DNA from: Microbacterium sp. cf046
Lineage (GTDB): Bacteria; Actinomycetota; Actinomycetes; Actinomycetales; Microbacteriaceae
Assembly: GCF_900114345.1 (NCBI RefSeq)
Contig: NZ_FOZJ01000001.1
Span: forward strand, 496,001-560,000
Direction: 5' to 3'
DNA length: 64,000 nt
In this document: one piece after another, positions 1 to 7,398 of the stretch
How the letters are laid out: each line of letters starts with the position of its first letter
Position numbering within the stretch: position 1 is the first letter of the stretch
The notes under the pieces: model-generated
Databases searched by the model: none
The model's input: only the letters and a program-made list of their open reading frames with translations
What the model was told of the DNA's origin: nothing
Position numbers and translations under genes: made by a program

Positions 1-2
1 GG

Positions 3-614
3 CGCGCCCGGGCGATCGAGCTGCTGACGCTCGTCGGCATCCCTGCGCCGGAGAAGCGCATCGAGCGATATCCGCACGAGTTCTCCGGCGGCATGCGCCA
101 GCGCGTCATGATCGCGATGAGCATCGCGAACGAGCCCGATCTGCTCATCGCCGACGAGCCCACGACCGCGCTCGATGTCACCGTGCAGGCCCAGGTGCTC
201 GAGGTGCTCCGCGAGGTGCAGCGCCGGACGGGCACCACGGTCGTCGTGATCACGCATGACCTCGGAGTCGTCGCGGGCATCGCCGACCGGGTCATCGTCA
301 TGTACGCGGGGGGTGTCGTGGAGGCGGCCGACGTCGACCCGCTGTTCTACGAGACCGGGCACCCCTACACCTCGGGACTGCTCGCATCGCTGCCGCGGCT
401 GGACCGCCGCTCCTCCCGCGAGGAGCGGCTGTATCAGATCCCCGGTCAGCCGCCGATCGCGACGAAATGGCCGGAGGGATGCCGCTTCGCGCCGCGCTGC
501 GCGCACGCCGTCGCCGGCCGCTGCGATGTCGTGGTGCCTCCGCCCGTGAACGTCGGCGGAACGCACACCGTCAGCTGCGTCAGAGTCGGCGAGTGGCGGG
601 AGGAGGTCGTATGA
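3..614 (+). CDS. Oligopeptide/dipeptide ABC transporter ATPase (DppD/OppD type), 5' end outside window
   Basis: This is the C-terminal ~203 residues of a cytoplasmic ATPase powering uptake of peptides or similar small solutes. The reading frame is open from the first bases, so the start and Walker A lie upstream. Visible are the ABC signature FSGGMRQR, the Walker B LLIADEP followed by TTALDV, the H-loop ITHD, and the C-terminal oligopeptide-type extension with GHPYTSGLL and two cysteines (CRFAPRC). The stop overlaps the next gene start (ATGA at 611-614), so the two ATPases are translationally coupled, as in dpp/opp operons. The substrate cannot be read from ATPases alone. Confidence 0.9.
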   Translation, partial: RARAIELLTLVGIPAPEKRIERYPHEFSGGMRQRVMIAMSIANEPDLLIADEPTTALDVTVQAQVLEVLREVQRRTGTTVVVITHDLGVVAGIADRVIVMYAGGVVEAADVDPLFYETGHPYTSGLLASLPRLDRRSSREERLYQIPGQPPIATKWPEGCRFAPRCAHAVAGRCDVVVPPPVNVGGTHTVSCVRVGEWREEVV

Positions 615-1594
615 GCACCACGTTGACGGTGGACAGCCTCGTCAAGGAGTACCCGGTGGGCGGCGGGCTCTTCAGCCGAAGCAAGGAGGTCGTCCACGCC
701 GTGTCGGACGTGAGCCTGACGGTAGCCGGCGGGTCGACCTTCGGCCTGGTGGGCGAGTCCGGCTGCGGCAAGTCCTCGCTCGGGCGCAGCGTCGCGAAGC
801 TGCAATCGTCGACCTCGGGCATGATCCGCCTCGACGACGCCGACATCACGCGCGTGCACGGCACTCGGCTCAAGGCCCTGCGCCGACGCATCCAGTTCGT
901 CTTCCAGGATCCGTATGCATCGCTGAACCCGCGCAAGTCCGTCCGCGACACGCTCGCCGAGCCGTTGCGCATCCACGGACTGCACCGTCGCAACCAGTCC
1001 GGCCGGGTCCTCGAGCTCCTCGACATGGTCGGGCTCAACCCCGCCCATGCGGATCGCTACCCGCACGAGTTCTCCGGCGGTCAGCGTCAGCGCATCGGCA
1101 TCGCCCGGGCGCTCGCCGTCCAGCCCGAGGTCATCGTGCTCGATGAGCCGGTCAGCGCGCTGGATGTCAGTGTGCAGGCCGGCGTGCTCAATCTCCTGGA
1201 TGACCTCCAGCGGGATCTGGGCCTGACGTACCTGTTCATCGCGCACGACCTGTCGGTCGTCCGGCATCTCAGCGATCGGGTCGGGGTGATGTACCTCGGG
1301 AAGCTGATCGAGGAGGCGCCCGTCGACACGCTCTACGAGCACCCCATGCACCCGTACACGCAGGCGCTGCTCTCGGCGATCCCGGTTCCCGATCCCCGCA
1401 TCGAGCGTGCGCGCGAGCGGATCGTGCTCACCGGTGACGTCCCGAGCCCGGTCTCGCCGCCATCGGGATGCCGATTCCGCACGCGCTGCTGGAAGGCCAC
1501 CGACAGGTGCGCCGCCGAGGTGCCCGAACTGGTCGACCTCGGCGGCGGCCAGCGCGTGGCGTGCCACTATCCCGCTGCCCGCGACGTCCTGTGA
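611..1594 (+). CDS. Oligopeptide/dipeptide ABC transporter ATPase (DppF/OppF type)
   Basis: The second ATPase of the same importer, 327 aa, a normal length for DppF/OppF. Walker A GESGCGKSS is at about residues 48-56, the Q-loop at Q99, signature FSGGQRQR at 154-161 and Walker B VIVLDEP at 174-180. The C-terminal family extension carries HPMHPYTQALLSAIP and a C-x5-C pair. ATG 611 is chosen because it forms an ATGA overlap with the upstream ATPase and follows an AGGAGG at 600-605. A dehydrogenase follows 16 bp downstream, which suggests the imported solute may be a hydroxyacid-like carbon source, but this is inference. Confidence 0.93.
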   Translation: MSTTLTVDSLVKEYPVGGGLFSRSKEVVHAVSDVSLTVAGGSTFGLVGESGCGKSSLGRSVAKLQSSTSGMIRLDDADITRVHGTRLKALRRRIQFVFQDPYASLNPRKSVRDTLAEPLRIHGLHRRNQSGRVLELLDMVGLNPAHADRYPHEFSGGQRQRIGIARALAVQPEVIVLDEPVSALDVSVQAGVLNLLDDLQRDLGLTYLFIAHDLSVVRHLSDRVGVMYLGKLIEEAPVDTLYEHPMHPYTQALLSAIPVPDPRIERARERIVLTGDVPSPVSPPSGCRFRTRCWKATDRCAAEVPELVDLGGGQRVACHYPAARDVL

Positions 1595-1610
1595 TCCTCG
1601 AGGAGACCCC

Positions 1611-2705
1611 ATGACCCAGCCCGCCCATCGCATCGCCGTGATCGCCGGCGACGGGATCGGCCCCGAGGTCGTGCCCGAGGGGATCCGGTCGCTCGAGGCC
1701 GCGGCATCCGCCTTCGACATCGCACTCGACTTCGAGGAGTTCGGCTTCGCGAGCGCCGACTACTGGGTCCGGCACGGCAGCATGCTCCCGGACGACTGGT
1801 TCCAGACCCTCAGCGGCTTCGACGCGATCTACTTCGGCGCGGTCGGCTGGCCCGAGATCGTCCCCGATCACGTGAGTCTGTGGGGGAGCCTGATCCAGTT
1901 CCGCAGGGCGTTCGACCAGTACGTGAACCTCCGCCCGTGCCGGTTGATGCCGGGAGTCATGAGCCCACTGACCGGCCGTGAACCCGGAGACATCGACTTC
2001 TACGTCGTCCGCGAGAACACCGAAGGCGAGTACTCGTCGATCGGCGGGCGCATGTTCGAGGGCACCGACCGGGAGTTCGTCGTCCAGGAGACCGTGATGA
2101 CCCGCACGGGTGTCGATCGCGTCCTCCGCTACGCCTACGAGCTCGCCGAGCGCAGACCCGCACGCCACTTGACGTCGGCCACGAAGAGCAACGGCATCTC
2201 GATCTCGATGCCCTACTGGGACGAGCGCGTCGCCGCGATGGGGGCGGAGTTCCCCTCGGTGCGTCGGGACCAGTTCCACATCGACATCCTGACCGCGAAC
2301 TTCGTCCTGCACCCCGACTGGTTCGACGTCGTCGTGGCGAGCAACCTGTTCGGCGACATCCTCTCCGACCTCGGTCCGGCGTGTACCGGGACGATCGGCA
2401 TCGCTCCGAGCGCGAACATCAATCCCGAGCGCCGCCACCCGAGCCTGTTCGAACCGGTGCACGGGTCCGCGCCGGACATCGCCGGGCAGGGGATCGCCAA
2501 CCCGATCGGCCAGATCTGGTGCGGCGCCATGATGCTCGAGCACCTCGGGCATCCGGAGGCGGGCGCGGCGATGCTGTCGGCGATCGAGACGGTGCTCGGG
2601 AGGGGCGCCGCGGCTGCGCCGTTCACCCCGGACCTGGGCGGCGCATCGACGACGACGGCGCTCGGTGCCGCGATCGCCGCCGAGATCGCCGGCCGCCGGC
2701 AGTAG
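1611..2705 (+). CDS. Tartrate dehydrogenase / D-malate dehydrogenase family (isopropylmalate dehydrogenase-like)
   Basis: A 364-aa NAD- and divalent-metal-dependent beta-decarboxylating dehydrogenase. It opens with the family motif IAGDGIGPEV. The segment VSLWGSLIQFRRAFDQY, followed by VNLRPCRL, is the pattern of the tartrate/D-malate branch rather than LeuB or Icd. Further motifs are RENTEGEYS, the lysine in TKSNG, the metal-binding aspartates around NLFGDILSDLG, and EPVHGSAPDIAG for NAD. ATG 1611 has AGGAG 6 nt upstream. It directly follows the ABC transporter genes and is probably in their transcript. Whether tartrate, D-malate or a related acid is the substrate cannot be settled by sequence. 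Confidence 0.85.
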   Translation: MTQPAHRIAVIAGDGIGPEVVPEGIRSLEAAASAFDIALDFEEFGFASADYWVRHGSMLPDDWFQTLSGFDAIYFGAVGWPEIVPDHVSLWGSLIQFRRAFDQYVNLRPCRLMPGVMSPLTGREPGDIDFYVVRENTEGEYSSIGGRMFEGTDREFVVQETVMTRTGVDRVLRYAYELAERRPARHLTSATKSNGISISMPYWDERVAAMGAEFPSVRRDQFHIDILTANFVLHPDWFDVVVASNLFGDILSDLGPACTGTIGIAPSANINPERRHPSLFEPVHGSAPDIAGQGIANPIGQIWCGAMMLEHLGHPEAGAAMLSAIETVLGRGAAAAPFTPDLGGASTTTALGAAIAAEIAGRRQ

Positions 2706-2749
2706 TCCGCGGTCTCGCCGGCACCCCGGCGCGGCCGGGCCGCGGTCGG

Positions 2750-2755
2750 TACGCT
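2750..2755 (+). promoter_or_regulatory. -10 element of a leaderless promoter for the ACT-domain gene
   Basis: TACGCT fits the actinobacterial -10 consensus TANNNT. Exactly 6 nt separate it from ATG 2762, and no ribosome-binding site is present, so transcription should begin at or next to the start codon. No -35 match is evident. Confidence 0.55.
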
Positions 2756-2761
2756 GAGCCC

Positions 2762-3277
2762 ATGACAACGCTTGTGCTCACCGTCGTCGGGGCCGACCGG
2801 GCCGGGCTCGTGGCAGCGGTCGCCGACGCGGTGGACGCGCACGGCGGCAACTGGGAGAACAGCCAGCTCGCCGAGCTCGCCGGGGCGTTCGCGGGCATCA
2901 TCGAGGTGTCCGTCGCGACGGATCGGGTCGACGAGCTGCGCGCCGCGCTCTCGGCGCTCGACGGGCTGCTGACGGTCACGGTCCACGCGAGCGGCGCGGC
3001 GGCGGGGGAGCTCGCCGGATCGCGCGAGTTCGGGTTCCGCGTGCTCGGCAACGACCATCCGGGCATCGTCCGCGAGATCTCCTCGACGCTGAGCTCCTAC
3101 GGGATCAGCATCGAGCGCATGTCGAGCGAGACCCGCGATGCCGCGATGTCGGGCGGCCGCCTGTTCGAGGCGACGATCGTCGCGAGGGTGCCGGCATCCG
3201 TCGAGGTGGATGCGGTGCAGTCCGCGCTCGAGCAGCTCGCCGCCGAGATCCAGGTCGACGTCACGCTCGGTTCCTGA
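2762..3277 (+). CDS. Tandem ACT-domain regulatory protein (GcvR-like)
   Basis: A 171-aa protein with two ACT-type domains (about residues 1-75 and 85-171), each opening with a ligand-binding-type loop (VVGADRAGLVAAVAD; VLGNDHPGIVREIS). Proteins of this architecture are annotated as glycine cleavage system regulators by similarity to E. coli GcvR, but no glycine cleavage gene lies nearby. The start is ATG 2762, with a leaderless-type -10 just upstream. It is cytoplasmic and probably amino-acid sensing; its partner and ligand are unknown. Confidence 0.75.
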   Translation: MTTLVLTVVGADRAGLVAAVADAVDAHGGNWENSQLAELAGAFAGIIEVSVATDRVDELRAALSALDGLLTVTVHASGAAAGELAGSREFGFRVLGNDHPGIVREISSTLSSYGISIERMSSETRDAAMSGGRLFEATIVARVPASVEVDAVQSALEQLAAEIQVDVTLGS

Positions 3278-3320
3278 GCGACGCGCCGGGGCGCTGTCGC
3301 GCTGGTCGTCTCGCCGAGAT

Positions 3321-3938
3321 TCAGGGCCGGATGCCGGCCGCAGGCAGGATGATGCGATCGATGTTGCCGATCATGAACTCGCGGTCCACGGGCTTGCGCA
3401 GCATCAGTGTCCGATAGGCGACCATCGCCGGGCCCACCAGGCAGAGCTTCTCGATGTCGACGTCGGCCGGGATCTCCCCGCGATCGATCGCTCGCTGGAA
3501 GATGATGCGGTTGGCCGCAGCGCGCGGCTCCACAAGAGCCTCCTGTGCGGCTTCGGCGAGTTCCGGATCGCGCGCGATCATCGACACGATGCCCGCCATG
3601 ACCTTGAGCTTGCGCTCGCTCTCACGGATCGTGGGGGTCTTCACGAGCGCGACCAGATCCCCGCGGAGGGAGCCGGTGTCGGGCGGCGACGCGAGGTCGA
3701 TGTCGCTGGACTTCATGCACGCGACCGCATCGAGGACGAGCTCGGACTTCGACGCCCATCGGCGGTAGAGGGTCGCCTTCCCCGCCTTCGCGCGCGCGGC
3801 GACCATGTCGACAGTCATGCCGTCGTATCCCGTCTCCGCGAGCACGTCGAGGGCGGCTTCGAGGATCTCGGGGTCGCGGGTGTGGTCGCGCTTACGGCCG
3901 AGCCGTGGCTTGTCGTCGACGAGGTCGAGCTGCGTCAT
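3321..3938 (-). CDS. TetR/AcrR family transcriptional repressor
   Basis: A 205-aa regulator. The N-terminal HTH domain (about residues 22-68) has the typical ILEAALDVLAETGYDGMTV, then MVAARAKAGKATLYRRW. The C-terminal ligand domain is variable. It is divergent from an MFS drug exporter, the usual arrangement for a local repressor that also controls itself. On the minus strand AAGGAGG precedes the ATG, and a TAATAT -10 (3969-3974) overlaps an inverted repeat at 3972-3985. The inducer is unknown. Confidence 0.9.
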   Translation of the reverse strand: MTQLDLVDDKPRLGRKRDHTRDPEILEAALDVLAETGYDGMTVDMVAARAKAGKATLYRRWASKSELVLDAVACMKSSDIDLASPPDTGSLRGDLVALVKTPTIRESERKLKVMAGIVSMIARDPELAEAAQEALVEPRAAANRIIFQRAIDRGEIPADVDIEKLCLVGPAMVAYRTLMLRKPVDREFMIGNIDRIILPAAGIRP

Positions 3939-3971
3939 CGCAGGGCGCCTCCTTTCGGGTCCGGTCCGATA

Positions 3972-3985
3972 TTACCGGGAGGTAA
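3972..3985. promoter_or_regulatory. Inverted repeat, candidate TetR operator between the repressor and MFS genes
   Basis: TTACC-GGGA-GGTAA is a perfect 5-bp inverted repeat over the minus-strand -10 (TAATAT, 3969-3974) of the tetR gene. A second palindrome, AACCGGTT, lies at 3993-4000, and the MFS -10 (TATAGT) is at 4026-4031. The position suits repression of both genes. The role is inferred. Confidence 0.45.
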
Positions 3986-4025
3986 ATTCCTGAACCGGTT
4001 AGATCCGGAACTCAATAGTACCGTA

Positions 4026-4031
4026 TATAGT
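4026..4031 (+). promoter_or_regulatory. -10 element of the MFS exporter promoter
   Basis: TATAGT differs from TATAAT at one position and ends 7 nt before ATG 4039. There is no Shine-Dalgarno sequence, so a leaderless transcript is likely; this favours ATG 4039 over the in-frame GTG at 4030, which the -10 element would overlap. Confidence 0.5.
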
Positions 4032-4038
4032 GGCATTC

Positions 4039-5541
4039 ATGTCTTCTCTCCCCACAACGCCGACCCCGACCAACCGGGGTCATTGGATGACCCTCGCCGT
4101 GGTCGGCCTCGCGCAGCTCATGGTCGTCCTCGACGCCACCGTCGTGAACATCGCCCTCCCGTCCGCTCAGGCCGATCTCGGCTTCACCGACGGCCAGCGC
4201 CAGTGGATCATCACCGCCTACTCGCTCGCCTTCGGCAGCCTGCTGCTGCTCGGCGGTCGCCTGTCCGACCTGATGGGCCGCAAGCGCACCTTCATCATCG
4301 GTCTCATCGGGTTCGCGATCGCCTCAGCGCTCGGCGGAGCGGCCGGCACGTTCGAGCTGCTCGTCGGCGCGCGTGCCCTCCAGGGGGCGTTCGGTGCGCT
4401 CCTGGCGCCCACCGCGCTTGCGGTGCTGACCACGACCTTCACGATCCCGAAGGAGCGCGCTCGCGCCTTCGGCGGGTTCGGCGCGATCGCGGGCGCCGGC
4501 GGTGCGATCGGGCTCCTGCTCGGCGGCATCCTCACCGAAGCGCTCAACTGGCGCTGGAACCTGTACATCAACGTGTTCATCGCCGCGGTGGCGCTCATCG
4601 GCGCGCTGATCTACATCCCGCTGATGGCCCGCACCGGCCCGCGTCCGAAGCTCGACATCCCCGGAACGATCCTCGTCTCGGCCGGGCTGTTCGGTCTGGT
4701 CTTCGGATTCTCCAACGCCGAGACCGACGGCTGGGATTCGCCGCTCACGTGGGGCATGCTGGCGGCCGCCGCGATCCTGCTCGTCGCGTTCGTCCTCTGG
4801 CAGCTGCGCGCGGCGCACCCGCTGCTTCCCCTGTCCATCCTCCTGGACCGCAACCGCGGAGCCGCCTATCTGTCGGTCATGATCGCCGGCGCCGGGATGT
4901 TCGGGATCTTCCTGTTCGTCACCTACTACCTGCAGCTCACGCTCGGGTACTCGCCGATCCAGACGGGTCTGGCCTTCCTGCCGATGATCGGGATGCTGGT
5001 GCTGGCCGCCCAGCTCGGCACCAACATCTTCGTGCCGAGGTTCGGTCCCAAGGTGCTGGTTCCGGTCGGCATGACACTCGGCGCGATCGGCATGATCTGG
5101 CTCACGTTCCTCGACGGCTCGAGCGCCTATGCCGCGAACATCATGCCGCCGCTCATGGTGATCGGCTTCGCGATGGGCACGATCATGCCGGCATCGATGC
5201 AGACGGCCACCCTCGGCGTCGACAGGCACTTCGCCGGAGTCGCGTCCGCAACGGTGAACACGAGCCAGCAGGTCGGCGGCTCGGTGGGGACCGCGCTGCT
5301 GAACACGCTGGCGGCGACCGCGGCTGCGGACTTCCTGGTCGCGAACGCACCCGTGACCCAGGAGGTCGGCATCCAGGCGGCGCTGGCCGGGTACTCGACG
5401 GCGTACTGGTGGGGAGCGGCGTTCTTCGCGACCGGCGCCGTGATCGCGGCGCTGCTGTTCCGTCGGCGCGGAAACGGGCTGTCGCTCGCACAAGCCCCGG
5501 TCGCCGCGGCACCCGAGAACGAGCCCGCGATCGCGCACTGA
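4039..5541 (+). CDS. MFS multidrug efflux transporter, DHA2 (EmrB/QacA) family
   Basis: A 500-aa integral membrane proton antiporter with about 14 predicted transmembrane segments, the length and topology of the DHA2 branch. It has MFS motif A between TM2 and TM3 (GGRLSDLMGRKR) and a motif C-like GGFGAIAGAGGAIGLLLGG in TM5, the hallmark of exporters. The first segment contains the family sequence LMVVLDATVVNIALP. It is divergent from a TetR repressor, so expression is probably induced by a toxic substrate. Substrate specificity is unknown. Confidence 0.92.
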   Translation: MSSLPTTPTPTNRGHWMTLAVVGLAQLMVVLDATVVNIALPSAQADLGFTDGQRQWIITAYSLAFGSLLLLGGRLSDLMGRKRTFIIGLIGFAIASALGGAAGTFELLVGARALQGAFGALLAPTALAVLTTTFTIPKERARAFGGFGAIAGAGGAIGLLLGGILTEALNWRWNLYINVFIAAVALIGALIYIPLMARTGPRPKLDIPGTILVSAGLFGLVFGFSNAETDGWDSPLTWGMLAAAAILLVAFVLWQLRAAHPLLPLSILLDRNRGAAYLSVMIAGAGMFGIFLFVTYYLQLTLGYSPIQTGLAFLPMIGMLVLAAQLGTNIFVPRFGPKVLVPVGMTLGAIGMIWLTFLDGSSAYAANIMPPLMVIGFAMGTIMPASMQTATLGVDRHFAGVASATVNTSQQVGGSVGTALLNTLAATAAADFLVANAPVTQEVGIQAALAGYSTAYWWGAAFFATGAVIAALLFRRRGNGLSLAQAPVAAAPENEPAIAH

Positions 5542-5574
5542 TCATCGCCGGACGCCGTGGCGGCCGGCGCGGCG

Positions 5575-6747
5575 CTACGGCGTCCGCGCGGCCGCCACGA
5601 GTGCGGGGAGCGCGCGATCGATCATGTCCATCGTCGCCGTCAGGGACACCCGGAAGTGCTCCGGCCGATCGAAGATCGTCCCGGGCATGAGATGGACGCC
5701 CTGCGCGGCCAGGTCGTCGCAGTACGCCTGGGCGTCGCCGCCCGGGGCCTCGCCCCAGAGGTAGAACGTGCCCTCCGGCCGGGTCAGCGTGTAGCCCGCA
5801 TCGCTGAGCGCCCCGTAGAGCCGGTCGCGCTTGCGCGTCAGCTCCGCCATGTCGATCGACACGCTCTCCAATGCAGGCACGCTGTACTGCATCAGCGCGT
5901 TCGGGAAGCCCCAGCCGATCGCGAGCTGGACGGGCATGAACGCGCTGCGCAGCACGTCGCGGTCGGATGCCGGCAGCAGCGGCGACAGCGCGAGGTAGCC
6001 GAGTCGCTGGCCAGGGGCCAGCAGGACCTTGCCGTAGCTGTAGTCGATCATCGTCCACGGATACGAGCCCACCGGACTCGCGAACCCGATCCCGTCGAAG
6101 CGGATGCGGCGATACGGCTCGTCCGAGAGCAGCCAGATCCGGCGTCCGTGCGCACGGGATGCGCGCTCCAGCACGTCCGCGAGCTCGTCCCACGTCTGCT
6201 TCGGGAAGACCCGGCCGGTCGGGTTGGACGGCGAGTTCACGATCACGACCCGAGTCCGCGGAGTGATCGCACGGGCGATGGCGTCGATGTCGAGCGAGAA
6301 GTCCGCGGGGTCGAGCGCAGCAGTGACCGGAACGAGGTTCGCGGCGAGCAGCATCGGCTCGTAGCAGAACCAGCCCGGCACCGGGATGACGATCTCATCC
6401 CCCGCATCCGCCACGAGCGCGAGAGCGAGCGCGATCGCGCCGAAGGCGCCTTGGGTCATCGCGATGTCATCGGGCTCGAACTCCAGTGCGAGCTCGCGGC
6501 TCAGCCCGGCCGCGGCGGCCTCCTGGGCGGGGCGCTCGTTCGATTTGTACGCATACCAGTCGACCGATCGCGGCTCGAGCTGCGCGCGCATGGCGTCGGT
6601 GAGACCGGGCAGCGCCATCTCGTGCGGGTTGCCGAACGTGAAATCCAGCGCATCGGGATCGTCCGCGATCCCCTGCATCCGATCGAAGAACGCCGTGACC
6701 CTGTCCACGGACGATTTCGCCCGGACTGCTCGCTCCGACATCGTCAT
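5575..6747 (-). CDS. Class I/II PLP-dependent aminotransferase
   Basis: A fold-type I aminotransferase of about 390 aa. The conserved NSPSNPTGRVF lies ahead of the Asp-containing LLSDEPYRRI that contacts the PLP ring. SYGKVLLAPGQRLGY supplies the Schiff-base lysine and phosphate-binding arginine. The N-terminal part (FGNPHEMALPGL) resembles aspartate or aromatic aminotransferase-like proteins, but the amino-acid substrate cannot be assigned. ATG 6747 is preferred because GGAAG lies 10 nt upstream; ATG 6789 and 6741 are alternatives. It is monocistronic, convergent with the MFS gene. Confidence 0.85.
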   Translation of the reverse strand: MTMSERAVRAKSSVDRVTAFFDRMQGIADDPDALDFTFGNPHEMALPGLTDAMRAQLEPRSVDWYAYKSNERPAQEAAAAGLSRELALEFEPDDIAMTQGAFGAIALALALVADAGDEIVIPVPGWFCYEPMLLAANLVPVTAALDPADFSLDIDAIARAITPRTRVVIVNSPSNPTGRVFPKQTWDELADVLERASRAHGRRIWLLSDEPYRRIRFDGIGFASPVGSYPWTMIDYSYGKVLLAPGQRLGYLALSPLLPASDRDVLRSAFMPVQLAIGWGFPNALMQYSVPALESVSIDMAELTRKRDRLYGALSDAGYTLTRPEGTFYLWGEAPGGDAQAYCDDLAAQGVHLMPGTIFDRPEHFRVSLTATMDMIDRALPALVAAARTP

Positions 6748-6813
6748 GCCGGTCAGACTTCCAAGTCCGGCATCCGCCGTCAATGGCATCGCAGGCGGCC
6801 GGGCGAGGGCGGG

Positions 6814-6851
6814 AATGAAGAAACCCCCTCCTGTAGAAGCCAGAAGAGGGT
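6814..6851 (-). terminator. Rho-independent terminator of the tRNA cluster
   Basis: On the minus strand the arms 6841-6851 (ACCCTCTTCTG) and 6823-6833 (CAGGAGGGGGT) form an 11-bp stem with a few G-U pairs and a 7-nt loop, followed by a T-rich stretch (TTCTTC). It starts 6 nt after the 3' end of tRNA-Phe, so it should end the Glu-Asp-Phe transcript. Confidence 0.8.
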
Positions 6852-6856
6852 CTCAG

Positions 6857-6929
6857 TGGCTCCGACGGGCGTCGATCCCGTGACCTCACGATTTTCAGTC
6901 GTGCGCTCTACCAACTGAGCTACAGAGCC
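6857..6929 (-). tRNA. tRNA-Phe (GAA)
   Basis: A 73-nt cloverleaf. The acceptor GGCTCTG pairs with CGGAGCC (two wobble/non-Watson-Crick positions allowed). The D-arm has AGCTCAGTTGGTAGAGC. The anticodon arm is CACGA-CTGAAAA-TCGTG with anticodon GAA, and the T-arm has GGGATCGACGCCC. The discriminator base is A and CCA is not encoded. Confidence 0.95.
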
Positions 6930-6998
6930 TCGCGGCGTGCGAGATGCCGCGTCCTAGACGAAGGGCCCTCTTCGAAGAAAGGGCCCGTCGCTGTGGAG

Positions 6999-7072
6999 CG
7001 ACCCTGACGGGACTTGAACCCGCGACCTCCGCCGTGACAGGGCGGCACGCTAACCAACTGCGCTACAGGGCC
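6999..7072 (-). tRNA. tRNA-Asp (GTC)
   Basis: A 74-nt cloverleaf. Acceptor GGCCCTG pairs with CAGGGTC, and the discriminator is G, the aspartate identity base. The anticodon arm is CCGCC-CTGTCAC-GGCGG with anticodon GTC, and the T-loop is GGGTTCAAGTCCC. It is the middle of three tRNAs in one minus-strand cluster. Confidence 0.96.
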
Positions 7073-7102
7073 ATGCGTATGAAGTTGTGTTGTTGTCGGG
7101 AG

Positions 7103-7175
7103 TGACCCCAACGGGATTCGAACCCGTGCTACCGCCGTGAAAGGGCGGCGTCCTAGGCCACTAAACGATGGGGCC
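7103..7175 (-). tRNA. tRNA-Glu (TTC)
   Basis: A 73-nt cloverleaf, first in the cluster. Acceptor GGCCCCA pairs with TGGGGTC, discriminator A. The anticodon arm is CCGCC-CTTTCAC-GGCGG with anticodon TTC, and the T-arm is CGGGTTCGAATCCCG. CCA is not encoded. Confidence 0.96.
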
Positions 7176-7318
7176 GGATGAACCCGGAGGCTCACCGTTA
7201 CCGACGCTCAAGCATACGCAATCCCCCGCTGATCCGCCAATCGAGCGCGCGCCTGACGATGTGCGTCCGATCACCTAGGTGGAATAGGCAGGTGCGGATC
7301 CGCGCGAACAGGAGCACC

Positions 7319-7351
7319 ATGGAAAAGCAGTGCTTTCCGTTGCGCGTGTGA
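7319..7351 (+). CDS. Possible 10-codon leader ORF upstream of the M23 peptidase
   Basis: ATG 7319 opens a short frame reading MEKQCFPLRV before TGA. AGGAG at 7310-7314 precedes the start by 4 nt. It ends 47 nt before the presumed GTG start of the peptidase. It could be a regulatory leader peptide or chance. No homology can be argued at this length. Confidence 0.25.
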   Translation: MEKQCFPLRV

Positions 7352-7398
7352 CTCATGTTGCTAGTGTGAGGGAAGTCGACTTCGCGACGGGAGGATCA

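Noticed and set aside
446..1720. Long open frame on the minus strand opposite the ABC ATPase (424 codons)
   Set aside because: It is antisense to a gene with intact motifs and has Arg/Asp/Val-rich composition typical of shadow frames in high-GC DNA. Similar long antisense frames throughout the window (for example 11805-12716, 12831-14354, 19524-22340, 54363-57329) were rejected for the same reason.
6963..6986. GGGCCC...GGGCCC hairpin between tRNA-Asp and tRNA-Phe
   Set aside because: The arms pair, but there is no T-run after it on the minus strand and tRNA-Phe lies downstream in the same direction, so it is more likely a processing spacer than a terminator.
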